Positions 15,801-23,735 of a stretch of 48,893 nucleotides of DNA are shown piece after piece. Source of the DNA: an uncultured Prevotella sp. (GTDB lineage: Bacteria; Bacteroidota; Bacteroidia; Bacteroidales; Bacteroidaceae); assembly GCA_947167845.1 (NCBI GenBank), contig CAMVJQ010000013.1:1-48893 (forward strand), in the 5' to 3' direction. Positions within the stretch are counted from its first letter, which is position 1. Each line of letters starts with the position of its first letter. The notes under the pieces were generated by a model. It did not search any database, was not told the origin of the DNA, and saw only the letters and a program-made list of their open reading frames with translations. Both the position numbers and the translations under genes were made by a program.

Positions 15801-17323
15801 GATGTGTTCTTCAGCGACTTGACAAACAGGGCCTGGCCTGTCTCGTTGAAGTCGCTTGCGAACTCACCCACCTGATAGGTCTGTCCGCCATAGGTGAACT
15901 CATAGGCCACGGCCAGCACCTGGTCTGTCTGCAGGCCGGTCTTCAGCGAGATGTAGCCGAGCGACTTGTTCACCGTGTATTCCGATGCGTTCAGCAGGCG
16001 GGCACTCGCCAGTTTCTCGTAGTCCACGCCGCCCTCGAAGTCGTTGATGCCCGCAAGCACCGTTGCTGCCTGGTCGATGTCGCGGGCCCCGGCATACTGG
16101 TTCACCAGCATGCTGTACTCTGTGTTGGCAGCGTTGCAGGGCACGGGCTCTCCCGTCACCGACCACTGCGGATGGCTCACCTGTGCGTTCTCGCCGAGGT
16201 CGGTCAGTGCGATGATGTTTCGGGTATTGTTGGTTGTTCCTGTCTTATTGGTAATCCACACTTCCACACGGCCTATTTCGATACCAGTCATCAGATTGGG
16301 GAGTGTCGACATCGCCTTGTCATAGTTGTCGCGGAAATAGCGGGCCAGGAAGAAGTGGCGGTTCTCCTCATAGTCGGCCACCGAGAGTTCGAAAGCCGTC
16401 GTCTGCGTGCCGCCTTTCGACGAGACGCTCTTCGTGCTGGAGTTCTTCTGCGAGATGACTGTCTGCAGTTTCAGTTTGCCGAACTGCATGTCGGTGCGCA
16501 GGCCGAAGAGGCTCGATGCGCCCTTCACCAGCGAGTTGTTGGAGGGGAAACTGACGTTGCCTCCCTCCACCAGTTTGATGATCTCGTCCTCCTTGCCCTC
16601 ATACTTCAGTTTCAGGCTCTGCGCGTCGAAGTCGAACGTGGCGTCGGTGTTGTAGTTCAGGTTCATGTTCACCTTGTCACCCACCTTTCCGTTCACGTTC
16701 AGGTTGATCTTCTCGTCGAAGTCGAACGCCGTGGTCCTGCGGTTACGGATAGGCAGCGAGGGGTTGTCGATGTTCTTCAGCGTGGCCCCCAGTTTCAGTT
16801 CTGCCGTTCCCTGCGTCTTGATGCGCACACCGCCCGGGCCGAATATCTTCTCGGCGGGACCCAGGTCGAAGTGCATGTCGGCAAACGAGAACTTGTCCTT
16901 GCCCTCGCTCTTCACGTTCTCCGCGTCCTTCGACCTGAAGAACTCATGGAGGGCCTTCTTCTCGCTCCACTTGCGATACTCGTCAGGTGTCATCAGTACA
17001 GGCGCATTCAGATAGGTGTCGCCCATCTTCGAGCCGAGATAGTAGACGTTCAGCGAGTCGTCGTATTCCACCGTCTGGCGGATATTGTCGGGCATCTTCA
17101 GGTCGAGGGCCGACGAGTCGAGGTCGGCCACCTCCATCGGGGCCGTCTTCTGTATGCGCCAGCGCGCGTGCAAAAGCGAGTCGGGGATTGTCTCATCCTC
17201 GACCATCGACTTAGGCTGGGCTTTCGGTACAGGTTTCTTTTCCCCCGTCTTCACGTCCTGCGGAGGAATGGCTAGTGCCGTCACGCTCAATAGCACCAGT
17301 ATGATATAAACGACTCGCTTCAT
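9833..17323 (-). CDS. sprA: T9SS outer-membrane translocon SprA/Sov
   Basis: A 2496-residue protein, close to Porphyromonas Sov and Flavobacterium SprA in length. It begins with a signal peptide (MKRVVYIILVLLSVTALA). The mature protein has repeated SprA-type beta segments and ends in alternating aromatic strands finishing FGLSMKFSLTR, typical of an outer-membrane barrel. In characterised homologues SprA forms the very large single-chain barrel through which type IX cargo leaves the periplasm. Residues ~1905-1945 are an unusual Lys/Ala/Ser low-complexity linker (PKATPAAKKAKSAKTDKSAD). It lies 100 bp downstream of ruvA, an arrangement I recall from many Bacteroidales. T9SS function is also hinted at by DUF4835 at 25425-26324. 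Confidence 0.95.
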   Translation of the reverse strand: MKRVVYIILVLLSVTALAIPPQDVKTGEKKPVPKAQPKSMVEDETIPDSLLHARWRIQKTAPMEVADLDSSALDLKMPDNIRQTVEYDDSLNVYYLGSKMGDTYLNAPVLMTPDEYRKWSEKKALHEFFRSKDAENVKSEGKDKFSFADMHFDLGPAEKIFGPGGVRIKTQGTAELKLGATLKNIDNPSLPIRNRRTTAFDFDEKINLNVNGKVGDKVNMNLNYNTDATFDFDAQSLKLKYEGKEDEIIKLVEGGNVSFPSNNSLVKGASSLFGLRTDMQFGKLKLQTVISQKNSSTKSVSSKGGTQTTAFELSVADYEENRHFFLARYFRDNYDKAMSTLPNLMTGIEIGRVEVWITNKTGTTNNTRNIIALTDLGENAQVSHPQWSVTGEPVPCNAANTEYSMLVNQYAGARDIDQAATVLAGINDFEGGVDYEKLASARLLNASEYTVNKSLGYISLKTGLQTDQVLAVAYEFTYGGQTYQVGEFASDFNETGQALFVKSLKNTSNNPTQGNWDLMMKNVYYLASTVEQAKFRLDIKFQSDTAGVYLSYIPEQQTKQTTLIRLLGCDRLDNNNKPHPNGYFDFVQGYTVSNGRVFLPAAEPFGDRMRQVLASKGVAADAIDKYVFDQLYDSTKTVAKQNAEKNKYIMTGQYKGHSANVISLDAYNVPQGSVVVTAGGVTLQEGSDYSVDYSAGEVTILNQSIIDAGTNVNVSLESNTDYGMQRKTMVGVNWEYDFTRNFQLGGTLMHLSEQALVSKVGMGEEPLKNTIWGLNVNWKQESQWLTSVLNKIPFLHVKEPSHITFTGEFAQLIAGTAGGTQDNASYIDDFENTKTYLSQGEPKAWMISSVPKMFKEYADKTGVTSGYNRALLAWYYVDPLFTRHSSTLTPSHIKSDLQQLSNHYVREVYVKELYPNRQQSTYNGATSTLSVLNLAYYPEERGPYNLTRDLNSDGTLRQPESKWGGMMRKLETTDFEQANIEYIEFWLLDPFIYTRAAGNASDYAGDLYFNLGEMSEDILRDGKKFYESGMPVDGSNAFTTTQWGRVPQQATQTYAFATTTGSRALQDVGLNGLNDEQEREYGAYKEWLDAVVNSGVITNDSIIQAWRNDPAGDDYHYFRGSDYDDEQRSILDRYKRINNPQGNSPDTDARTESYDTSYKTGPDVEDINQDFTLNEYERYYQYKVRISPEIFEAYKNGNPLAGTFITDMRTSGVKLRNGDTTTVNWFQFRIPVTAYEHKEGSISDFSSIRFMRIFLTNFQKPIVLRFGSLDLVRGDWRIYKQNLSSGVETGSVRVCAVNIEENNDKQPVNYVLPPGISRATDPSQPQLVENNEQALNMFVENLSPGESKAVYKNTHYDLRQYKHMQMFVHANHLIPDMTSLKDNELAVFIRLGSDYKNNYYEYEIPLKLTADRNTYSRYSTADRRQVWPEENMLDIDLDVFTTLKKDRNKLRQSGATSYNSIYTAPDANRPNNKVSILGNPSLGEVKTMVIGVRNLSGEMKSGEVWVNELRLMDTNNDGGWAATGNLNIQLSDFGSVNVTGRYVGEGFGGLEESVMQRSTDTQKQYSITTSLELGKFFPDKAQVTAPLYYSLTKDEVRPRYNPLDTDMRLKDALDAANSKEERDSIESLAVTKRTNSNFSLSNVRWGLKTKRHPMPYDPANFSFSYSHRHSFTSGQTTVYEKDDEWRGALNYSYSPVYKTWEPFKKLKGKSKWLNFPKAIGFNYLPQSITFDSEITRIYSELQERDLEDLGGQNPPLTFNQQFLWNRDFSLRWDFTKNLHFTFQSATHAQIEEPYTPVNKELYADRYSAWKDSVWQSIKNLGTPLDYQQQVTASYQLPLNKLPILDWLTADASYQGNYSWVRGTELDNGTSLGNTITSRRNLNIKGSLNMETLYNHSPFLKKANERFKKAIPKATPAAKKAKSAKTDKSADAAKSAKTAEPASKKNTYQREIHLLPDTTITVAHNKKSKRLRVTARTKDGKPYKVKYKVIDENKILIKSNDTVDIKLSVVPKPSSENEWWYKPAQSAARLLMMVRSISLSYRNQYQMVLPGFEPNVGDAFGQRSSGGLAPGLGFAFGTIGDNYLDKAMDNGWMIHNDDVATPATINGSNDFQLRATLEPIRDLKIELNASHTDTRAKSVQYMYAGHPTTHSGSFNMTTISLKGALEGIGNADNGYHSATFDKFCELLPQYQQRVEAQYADAPTHAAVRQYSGDVMIPAFLSAYTAGSGSSLDIFPALTRMLPNWTVRYSGLSKLTWFNNHFKSFNINHGYKSIYSVGSYASYSAWQEYIGGLGFTVDQASGGLQASSMYNVSTVSINEAFSPLLGVDATFQNDLTAKLEYRRTRVLNLSMTSVQINETRSNDWVIGFAYKLKDFNLFGASGNRKVKKAQSRGKNRQQQTQPRPTGRSGGVNHDLNMNLDISLRKQAAITRDIASGTSAASSGNSALKISFKADYTLSRLLTLTFYYDQQTNSPLLSSSSYPTTTRDFGLSMKFSLTR

Positions 17324-17423
17324 ATCTCCTTTTTGCAGCGTACTTCATGACTCGGGGACTCTTAGTCACCGTCTGATTCTGATTTTTAAAGTCCTGGAGT
17401 CCTGTAGTCTGTTGCTAAAGCCA

Positions 17424-18026
17424 TCATTTTATTTGTTTCAAAGCCAGTTTCACCACTTGCTCCACAGCGAGGTCGGGCTGCTGCTGCAGAATCTGGAGCA
17501 CCACCTTCTGCGTCGGAGCAGGCGAGAAGCCCAGCATCGTCAGGGCTGAGATAGCCTCGTCCTTCACCTGATTATTGACAGGTGCCGACATCTGGCCTCC
17601 CGCCGGTATCTCGTCGGCGATGCCCAGTGCCACGATCTTCTCCTTCAGGTCCACGATGATGCGCTGTGCCGTCATCTTTCCGATGCCCTTGATGCCCTGT
17701 ATCAGCCTTGCGTTGCCTGTCGAGATGGCATTGCACAGTTCGCTTACGCTCATCCCCGACAGCATCATGCGGGCCGTATTCGTGCCGACGCCGCTCACCG
17801 TGATGAGCAGTTCGAACATCTCGCGCTCCTTCTTGCCTGCGAAGCCATAGAGCACGTATGCGTCTTCGCGGATGGACTCATACACATAGAGCCTGACCTC
17901 TTTCTTGCCCTGAATGGCCGTGTAGGTGTTAAGTGATATGTTCAGGCCGTAGCCTACACCGCCTGTCTCTATCGTGGCCAGGGCTGGTGTCAGGTCAGTC
18001 AGTTCACCCTTAATATATTCTATCAT
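17424..18026 (-). CDS. ruvA: Holliday junction branch-migration protein RuvA
   Basis: A 200-residue protein of normal RuvA length. It has the N-terminal OB-fold (MIEYIKGELTDLTP), helix-hairpin-helix motifs in the middle (LITVSGVGTNTARMML and LIQGIKGIGKMTAQRIIVDL) and a C-terminal three-helix domain (EAISALTMLGFSPAPTQKVV) that contacts RuvB. RuvA tetramers bind four-way junctions and load RuvB rings for branch migration. It is the first gene of the minus-strand run ruvA-sprA. No convincing TAnnTTTG box is seen directly upstream, where the region is filled by CAATTCTTCAATTTT micro-repeats (18026-18061). Confidence 0.97.
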   Translation of the reverse strand: MIEYIKGELTDLTPALATIETGGVGYGLNISLNTYTAIQGKKEVRLYVYESIREDAYVLYGFAGKKEREMFELLITVSGVGTNTARMMLSGMSVSELCNAISTGNARLIQGIKGIGKMTAQRIIVDLKEKIVALGIADEIPAGGQMSAPVNNQVKDEAISALTMLGFSPAPTQKVVLQILQQQPDLAVEQVVKLALKQIK

Positions 18027-18185
18027 TCTTCAATTCTTCAATTTTTCAATTCTTCAATTTTACTTTAAAACGTACTAAGCCCGTGTTTTATTGTATGAGA
18101 GTCTCAAATCCTTGAGGATTATCACAAAATGACAGTATTTCGATAATTTTTCGTTCAAAACGTTACGTATTTCAATGAAAAACAG

Positions 18186-18193
18186 TATTTTTG
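18186..18193 (+). promoter_or_regulatory. -7 element for ddh
   Basis: TATTTTTG matches TAnnTTTG. Transcription would start near 18200, giving a leader of about 35 nt to the ATG at 18235. The -33 region is weak. Confidence 0.55.
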
Positions 18194-18234
18194 CAACCGA
18201 ATTGTGATTAACGACCAACAAAAGACATAGAATT

Positions 18235-19134
18235 ATGAAGAAAATCAGAGCAGCCGTCGTAGGTTACGGCAACATCGGAAAGTATTCGCTCCAGGCACTG
18301 GAGGCAGCCCCAGACTTCGAAGTGGCAGGCATCGTGCGCCGCAATGGCGCAGAGAACAAGCCTGCAGAACTGGCACAGTATGACGTCGTGAAGGACATCC
18401 GCGAACTGAAGGATGTCGATGTGGCCATCCTCGCCACGCCTACCCGCTCCTGTGAGGAATATGCCAACCAGATACTGCCCCTCGGCATCAATACCGTTGA
18501 CTCTTTCGACATCCACACCAATATTCGTGGCTACCGCGAGCGCCTGATGAAACTCAACAAGGAGACCAACACCGTCAGCGTCATTGCCGCAGGCTGGGAC
18601 CCGGGCAGCGACTCCATCGTGCGCACCCTCATGCAGAGTCTCGCCCCCAAGGGCCTCTCCTACACCAACTTCGGCCCAGGCATGTCGATGGGCCACTCCG
18701 TCTGCGTGCGCTCGAAGGCTGGCGTGAAGAACGCCCTGTCGATGACCATCCCCCTCGGTGAGGGCATTCACCGCCGCATGGTGTATGTTGAACTGGAAGA
18801 AGGAGCCCGGCTCGAAGAGGTGACTGCAGCCATCAAGGCCGACCCCTATTTCGCCTCAGACGAGACCCACGTGTTCCAGGTGGAGAGCGTCGACGACGTC
18901 CGCGACATGGGCCATGGTGTCAACCTCGTGCGCAAAGGTGTCAGCGGCAAGACGCAGAACCAGCGCCTGGAGTTTAATATGAGCATCAACAATCCTGCCC
19001 TCACGGGACAGGTGCTTGTCAACGTGGCCCGCGCCTCCATGCGTCTGCAGTCTGGTTGCTATACGATGGTTGAGATACCCGTCATCGACATGCTCCCCGG
19101 CGACCGTGCCGACCTTATCGAGCACCTGGTATAA
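18235..19134 (+). CDS. ddh: meso-Diaminopimelate D-dehydrogenase
   Basis: A 299-residue NADP-dependent enzyme that forms meso-diaminopimelate from tetrahydrodipicolinate in one step, bypassing the succinylase or acetylase routes of lysine and peptidoglycan synthesis. The Rossmann motif VVGYGNIGKYSLQALE is at the N-terminus, followed by ILATPTRSCEEYA and the substrate-domain stretch AGWDPGSDSIVRTL with NFGPGMSMGHS. Length and the whole pattern match the family. A TAnnTTTG promoter lies ~40 bp upstream, and purN follows after 48 bp of AAAGGTAAAAA micro-repeats. It is divergent from ruvA. Confidence 0.96.
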   Translation: MKKIRAAVVGYGNIGKYSLQALEAAPDFEVAGIVRRNGAENKPAELAQYDVVKDIRELKDVDVAILATPTRSCEEYANQILPLGINTVDSFDIHTNIRGYRERLMKLNKETNTVSVIAAGWDPGSDSIVRTLMQSLAPKGLSYTNFGPGMSMGHSVCVRSKAGVKNALSMTIPLGEGIHRRMVYVELEEGARLEEVTAAIKADPYFASDETHVFQVESVDDVRDMGHGVNLVRKGVSGKTQNQRLEFNMSINNPALTGQVLVNVARASMRLQSGCYTMVEIPVIDMLPGDRADLIEHLV

Positions 19135-19138
19135 AGGT

Positions 19139-19182
19139 AAAAAAAGTACAAAGGTAAAAAAGTAAAGATATAAAGGTAAAAA
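19139..19182 (+). repeat. AAAGGTAAAAA micro-repeat between ddh and purN
   Basis: Three imperfect copies of AAAGGTAAAAAAGTA fill the whole gap. The last copy supplies AAAGG about nine bases before the purN GTG, so the repeat appears to double as its ribosome binding site. A related TTTTACCTTTTTACCTTT tract occurs at 25408-25428. Confidence 0.6.
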
Positions 19183-19761
19183 GTGAACATAGCCATCTTT
19201 GTATCGGGCAGCGGTACGAACTGTGAGAACATCATCAGATACTTTGCTGACTCTGAGAGCGTCAACTGCGCCCTCGTGGTCAGCAACAAGTCAGATGCCT
19301 ATGCGCTCGTCCGTGCCGGGCGCTTAGGCATCCCTACCGCTGTCGCTCCCAAGGCCGACCTCCACAATCCCGACGTGATGCTGCCCCTGCTTCAGAAGTA
19401 CGGCATCGGCTTCATCGTTCTGGCCGGCTTTCTCCCCCTCATCCCCGATTTCCTCATCGAGGCCTTCCCTCGCAGGATCATCAATATCCACCCTGCCTTA
19501 CTGCCGAAGTATGGCGGTAAGGGCATGTGGGGGCATCATGTGCATGAGGCCGTGAAGGCGGCGGGTGAGACGGAGACGGGCATGACTGTCCATTGGGTCA
19601 CTCCCGTCTGCGACGGCGGCGACATCATCGTCCAGTATCGAGTGGCCCTCTCGCCCCACGATACTGTCGACGACATCGCTGAGAAAGAACACGAACTGGA
19701 GATGAAATACTTCCCCAAGGTGATAGAGGAGGTTATAAATTCCTGTTCAACACCTCGCTGA
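19183..19761 (+). CDS. purN: Phosphoribosylglycinamide formyltransferase
   Basis: A 192-residue enzyme for the third step of purine synthesis, transferring formyl from 10-formyltetrahydrofolate to GAR. It shows the N-terminal phosphate-binding loop FVSGSGTNCENIIRYF, the catalytic INIHPALLPKYGGKGMWG segment with the N-x-H-P motif, and VCDGGDIIVQ with the catalytic Asp. It starts at GTG 19183, which gives the normal family N-terminus. Its 3' end overlaps the convergent thioesterase gene by 29 bases. It lies downstream of ddh and is probably co-transcribed with it. Confidence 0.95.
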   Translation: MNIAIFVSGSGTNCENIIRYFADSESVNCALVVSNKSDAYALVRAGRLGIPTAVAPKADLHNPDVMLPLLQKYGIGFIVLAGFLPLIPDFLIEAFPRRIINIHPALLPKYGGKGMWGHHVHEAVKAAGETETGMTVHWVTPVCDGGDIIVQYRVALSPHDTVDDIAEKEHELEMKYFPKVIEEVINSCSTPR

Positions 19762-20563
19762 CATCAGCCGTCTCCCGTTCACGCTCCCAGCGGCTCATGA
19801 GTTCACACACTGTAGCACCTTCACCGTTAGTCAGCGTGTGAAGGTAGTCGCCGTCTGTCGTCCGCGACATGCTGCAGGTGAGCAAGTCGTCAAGATAGGT
19901 CTCGCGCAGCCAGTGGACGGTGAGCGACACAGGTATCTGCGAGGCAAGCACCTCGTCGGGCATCGTCAGCAGGGCTATGCTGACATAACTGCGGTTGCTG
20001 ACATGGAAGTTGAAGTCAAGGTCCAGGCGTGTGGCGCGATGCACCGTCTGCATGTCGGACGACTCTGACTTTGGAAATCTCACCTTCTTATGACTGCCGG
20101 TCATCAGTTCTGGCACCACCGTCACCTTGTCGGCAAGGAAGTCAGTCGTCTCCAGGCGTTTCGTGTCAAGGTTGAGGATGTTCCACTGACTGGTGCCTGA
20201 GGCTATCAACTGTTCTCCTCTATTCCCGTCACCCTGTTCTTGCAGTCGGGTAGCGTCCTTGCTGCGTATGATGCGGAAGTCGCAGTAGATGCGGAGCGAT
20301 GTCAGTTCGCTCACCCAAATCTCTACGGTGAAATCCTCCGACCAGTAGGTGACTGTCGGCTGTACATCCATCTGGACTTCTGTGATGACCCACATCCGCC
20401 GCTGTTTCACGATGTCGAATGCGGCAACATTGTGGATGGTCATCAGACGTGCAAAACTATCCTGGAAGTACATCAGCATGGCGTTGGGTGTCAGCCTGTA
20501 CAGTGGCGTGATGTCCGATGCCGTCGATGTATAAGTGTGTCTGTATTTTCCTTCTGTGTACAT
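19733..20563 (-). CDS. Acyl-ACP thioesterase
   Basis: A 276-residue protein of the FatA-like acyl-ACP thioesterase family, a double hotdog fold. It begins with a strand pattern seen in this family (YRHTYTSTASDITPLYRLTP), then MLMYFQDSFARLMTIHN (first hotdog helix) and RMWVITEVQMDVQPTVTYW. The second half has DMQTVHRATRLDLDFNFHVS and SLTVHWLRE. It releases free fatty acids from acyl carrier protein, which in Bacteroidales may feed lipid remodelling. It lies downstream of pgk behind a strong hairpin that ends only ~15 bases from its ATG, so expression may depend on read-through or on regulation at that hairpin. Confidence 0.85.
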   Translation of the reverse strand: MYTEGKYRHTYTSTASDITPLYRLTPNAMLMYFQDSFARLMTIHNVAAFDIVKQRRMWVITEVQMDVQPTVTYWSEDFTVEIWVSELTSLRIYCDFRIIRSKDATRLQEQGDGNRGEQLIASGTSQWNILNLDTKRLETTDFLADKVTVVPELMTGSHKKVRFPKSESSDMQTVHRATRLDLDFNFHVSNRSYVSIALLTMPDEVLASQIPVSLTVHWLRETYLDDLLTCSMSRTTDGDYLHTLTNGEGATVCELMSRWERERETADVSEVLNRNL

Positions 20564-20578
20564 TTCAAAATAAAACCA

Positions 20579-20621
20579 CAGGGCTTCATGGTTTCTTGAA
20601 CCTTGAAACCACGAAGCCCTG
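20579..20621 (-). terminator. Hairpin terminator after pgk
   Basis: A 17-bp stem (20579-20595 with 20605-20621, one wobble) with a 9-nt loop, followed on the minus strand by TTTTATTTT. It fits an intrinsic terminator for pgk. It ends ~15 bases before the thioesterase ATG, so it may also act as an attenuator. Confidence 0.75.
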
Positions 20622-20635
20622 TATTGTTGTTGTGA

Positions 20636-21907
20636 TTACTCGCCCTTGATGGCTGCAACGCCTGGGAGCACCTTGCCCTCGATAGCCTCAAGCAATGCAC
20701 CGCCGCCAGTGGAGATGTAACTCACCTTGTCGGCCAGACCGAACTTGTTGACACAGGCCACTGAGTCGCCGCCGCCGATCAGCGAGAAGGCACCCTCGGC
20801 TGTAGCCTCGGCAATAGCCTCGCCGATGGCGCGGCTGCCGGCTGTGAAGTTGTCGCACTCGAACACACCGGCAGGACCGTTCCACAGAATGGTCTTTGCT
20901 CCCTTGATGGCACGGCGGAAGTCGTCCTGAGAAGCGGGACCAGCATCCACGCCCTCGAAACCGGCTGGCACCTTGTTGGCAGGGCAGGTGATGATCTCAG
21001 AGCCGGGCTTCACGGTCATCGTACCGAAGTCGAGGCCGTTGGTGGCTGTGCAGTCGCTGCCCAGAACCAGTTCCACACCGTTCTTCTTGGCCAGTTCTTC
21101 AACGCCCAGAGCCACATCCAGTTTGTCGAGTTCAACGATAGAGTTGCCGATCTCACCGTCGTGAGCCTTGGCGAAGGTGTAGGTCATACCTCCACAGAGG
21201 ATGAGACGGTCGACCTTGCCGAGCAGGTTCTCGATGATGCCGATCTTGGACGACACCTTCGAGCCGCCCATGATGGCTACGAACGGCCGCTTGATGTTGG
21301 AGAGTACGTTGTCGACAGCCTGTACCTCTTTCTCCATCAGCAGACCCAGCATCTTGCTGTCAGCATCGAAGTAGTCGGCGATGACAGCGGTAGAAGCGTG
21401 CTTGCGGTGAGCAGTACCGAAGGCGTCCATCACGTAGCAGTCAGCATAAGAAGCGAGCGTCTTTGCGAACTCCTTCTGGCTCTGCTTCATGGCCTTCTTG
21501 GCCTCGTCGTACTCAGGTGTACCCTTCTCAACACCTACGGGCTTGCCTTCCTCCTCAGGATAGTAGCGCAGGTTTTCGAGCAGCAGGGCCTCGCCCATCT
21601 TCAGGGCCTTGGCAGCGTCGGCAGCCTTGGCGCAGTCGGGAGCAAATGCCACGGGCACGCCCAGGGCCTTCTCCACAGCCTCGCGAATCTGTCCGAGGGA
21701 GAGTTTCGGGTTCACCTTTCCTTTGGGCTTGCCCATGTGCGACATGATGATGGTGGCACCGCCGTCGGCCAGGATCTTCTTAAGGGTTGGCAGGGCGCCG
21801 CGGATACGGGTGTCGTCAGTGATCTTACCATTCTCGTCAAGGGGTACGTTGAAGTCTACACGTACGATTGCCTTCTTACCGGCAAAGTTGAATTCGTTGA
21901 TTGTCAT
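20636..21907 (-). CDS. pgk: Phosphoglycerate kinase
   Basis: A 423-residue glycolytic enzyme that makes ATP from 1,3-bisphosphoglycerate. It has the N-terminal 3-phosphoglycerate site ([20 protein letters not shown]), SHMGKPKG, the hinge-region [18 protein letters not shown], and the nucleotide-binding [15 protein letters not shown] near the C-terminus. The length is slightly above the ~400 typical of bacteria, owing to inserts such as the [20 protein letters not shown] region found in other Bacteroidales. It has its own promoter (TAACTTTG at 21954-21961) and is followed by a strong terminator. Confidence 0.97.
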   Translation of the reverse strand: MTINEFNFAGKKAIVRVDFNVPLDENGKITDDTRIRGALPTLKKILADGGATIIMSHMGKPKGKVNPKLSLGQIREAVEKALGVPVAFAPDCAKAADAAKALKMGEALLLENLRYYPEEEGKPVGVEKGTPEYDEAKKAMKQSQKEFAKTLASYADCYVMDAFGTAHRKHASTAVIADYFDADSKMLGLLMEKEVQAVDNVLSNIKRPFVAIMGGSKVSSKIGIIENLLGKVDRLILCGGMTYTFAKAHDGEIGNSIVELDKLDVALGVEELAKKNGVELVLGSDCTATNGLDFGTMTVKPGSEIITCPANKVPAGFEGVDAGPASQDDFRRAIKGAKTILWNGPAGVFECDNFTAGSRAIGEAIAEATAEGAFSLIGGGDSVACVNKFGLADKVSYISTGGGALLEAIEGKVLPGVAAIKGE

Positions 21908-21953
21908 AACTGTAATATTATTAATAATGTGAAAATGTCGTTTATATGGACTG

Positions 21954-21961
21954 CAAAGTTA
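21954..21961 (-). promoter_or_regulatory. -7 element for pgk
   Basis: On the minus strand this reads TAACTTTG, a TAnnTTTG match. It gives a leader of about 40 nt to the ATG at 21907. Confidence 0.65.
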
Positions 21962-22064
21962 CAATATTTAATTCAAATACCGTCATTCACTATCCACAAT
22001 TTATACTTTTTTTGCGTATCTGTCTGATTGGCATAATCAGCCCGTTTCCCTCCTGCTCGATAGC

Positions 22065-23735
22065 CTATTTCGAATATCGCTGTATCAGCCCTTCAGCCTG
22101 AGGGTCGCCCAGTTCCTTGGCTTTCTGCAGATTGGGTATTCCCTCCTTCGTGTTGCCCTTCGCACACTGGGCCACCCCGAGGAAGAGATAGCCGTCGCTG
22201 CTGTTGGGGTCGATGGCAAGCGTCTCACGGGCCGTTGCCATCGCCTCGTCGTACATGCCGACACGCACCTGCAGCGATGCCTTCTCAGCATAGTAGAGCG
22301 TCTCTTTAGGCTCCATCTCGATGGCCTTGTTGATATCGTTGAGAGCCTGCTGGAAGAGGTGACCTTCCACCTCTGCCTGATGGCGGATGTAGTAGAAGCG
22401 GGCATTAACATCAGTGCTCATCAGTTGCTCGTAGTCGTTCATGTCGCTCACGGCCTCACGGTATCTGCCAGCATCCATACGGGCGTTGGCACGTGTCCAG
22501 AGATAGGGCGCGGCCTGCTTGAGGTAGGGCTTGCTGAAAGTGTTGACGGCACTGTCGAGCAGGGCCAGCATCGCCACAGAGTCTTTCAGGTGCTGCTTGC
22601 AGCGCGAAGCGGCAAACCACATCTCGGCCTCGTCGAGATTGCTTTTGGTCAGTTCCTTGAAGATGGTGTAGGCCTCGTCGTACTTCTTCTGTGCAAAGAG
22701 GATGTTTCCCTCCACCTGCCGATAGGCGGGCAGCGGATTGATGCTGACGGCTTGCTGAATCTCCGCCAGAGCCTTGTCGAGCGTCCATTTGTCGTAGGGC
22801 TTATCCTCCTGATAGATGATCTTGTTGTAGATCACGCGGGCATAGTTGAAGTGGGCATTGTCCTTGTTCTCTGATGACAGTTTGATGGCCTGCTCCATAT
22901 CGCGCTCGGCGGCTGCGAAGTCGCCATAGCCTGCGGCAAACTGTCCGCGATAGGTATAGCCATCAGGAGCCGATGGGAACTTCTGGATGAAGTCCTCCAC
23001 CAGTCTGACATAGGTGGCAGAGTCGGCAGAAGAGCCTGCGATATACATCATCAGGTTGGCGTCCTGCAGTTTGTCGGGCATCTCCGTCTTGATGAAAGTC
23101 TTCTTCAGCGTAGGATTGTTCAGGCTCAGGCCGTTCACCTTCAGCGAGTCGGCAAAACGTGCGCTGACGGCATAACTCAGCGAGTCCCTGCCTGACGCGG
23201 CAGGCTGCAGGATGCCGACGACCTCCCCCGCCTCGTTCAGCAACGGACAACTCACGTCCAGTTCCGTTGTCTGCAGGGCGATGGTGTAATAGGCATAGTC
23301 GGTCTGAAAGGTCTCGGCCTTACGCACGGTGCCGCCGGCCGCCTTCTTCGTGTCCCGATAGGGCAGCATCCATAGTGTACTTCCCACAGGCGCCTTTGCT
23401 GCAGCCACCATGAGGGGCTGTGTCTTGCCTTCGACGCGGAATTTTGCCACGTCGTACATCTCGTTGGCACCCATCATCCCCGTCACCTGTTGCTCTTTGC
23501 CGGCGGCATCGATGACAATGGCGCGCTTGGCTCCGATGAAGGGCGCGAAACTGCTGACGGCCTCGCCATTGGCACCGATGAAGAAACCGTTGCTGCTGGC
23601 TATCAGGGAGCCGTCGGCGGCAAACGTCTTCAGCGTGAAGACCGACTTCGATGCTTTCTTCACCCACGATGGCTGGGCTACGCAGAATGATAATTGACAA
23701 ATGATAAACGATAAAACGAATATAATCTTCTTCAT
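22065..23735 (-). CDS. Degenerate trypsin-like domain plus TPR periplasmic protein
   Basis: A 556-residue exported protein with a signal peptide (core FVLSFIICQLSF, ending CVAQ). Residues ~25-210 look like a trypsin/HtrA fold: SNGFFIGANGEAVSSFAPF where the catalytic His block should be, YDVAKFRVEG for the Asp block, and LDVSCPLLNEAGEVVGILQP where proteases have GNSGGPLLN. By my alignment the His and Ser positions are replaced, so this is a pseudo-protease. Residues ~250-550 are TPR repeats. Its ATG overlaps the recN stop (ATGA, 23732-23735). A role as a periplasmic scaffold or peptide-binding protein is inference. Confidence 0.8.
   Translation of the reverse strand: MKKIIFVLSFIICQLSFCVAQPSWVKKASKSVFTLKTFAADGSLIASSNGFFIGANGEAVSSFAPFIGAKRAIVIDAAGKEQQVTGMMGANEMYDVAKFRVEGKTQPLMVAAAKAPVGSTLWMLPYRDTKKAAGGTVRKAETFQTDYAYYTIALQTTELDVSCPLLNEAGEVVGILQPAASGRDSLSYAVSARFADSLKVNGLSLNNPTLKKTFIKTEMPDKLQDANLMMYIAGSSADSATYVRLVEDFIQKFPSAPDGYTYRGQFAAGYGDFAAAERDMEQAIKLSSENKDNAHFNYARVIYNKIIYQEDKPYDKWTLDKALAEIQQAVSINPLPAYRQVEGNILFAQKKYDEAYTIFKELTKSNLDEAEMWFAASRCKQHLKDSVAMLALLDSAVNTFSKPYLKQAAPYLWTRANARMDAGRYREAVSDMNDYEQLMSTDVNARFYYIRHQAEVEGHLFQQALNDINKAIEMEPKETLYYAEKASLQVRVGMYDEAMATARETLAIDPNSSDGYLFLGVAQCAKGNTKEGIPNLQKAKELGDPQAEGLIQRYSK

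Noticed and set aside
16172..17275. 367-codon plus-strand ORF inside sprA
   Set aside because: Shadow frame rich in His, Val and Leu, antisense to sprA, and without a start region.
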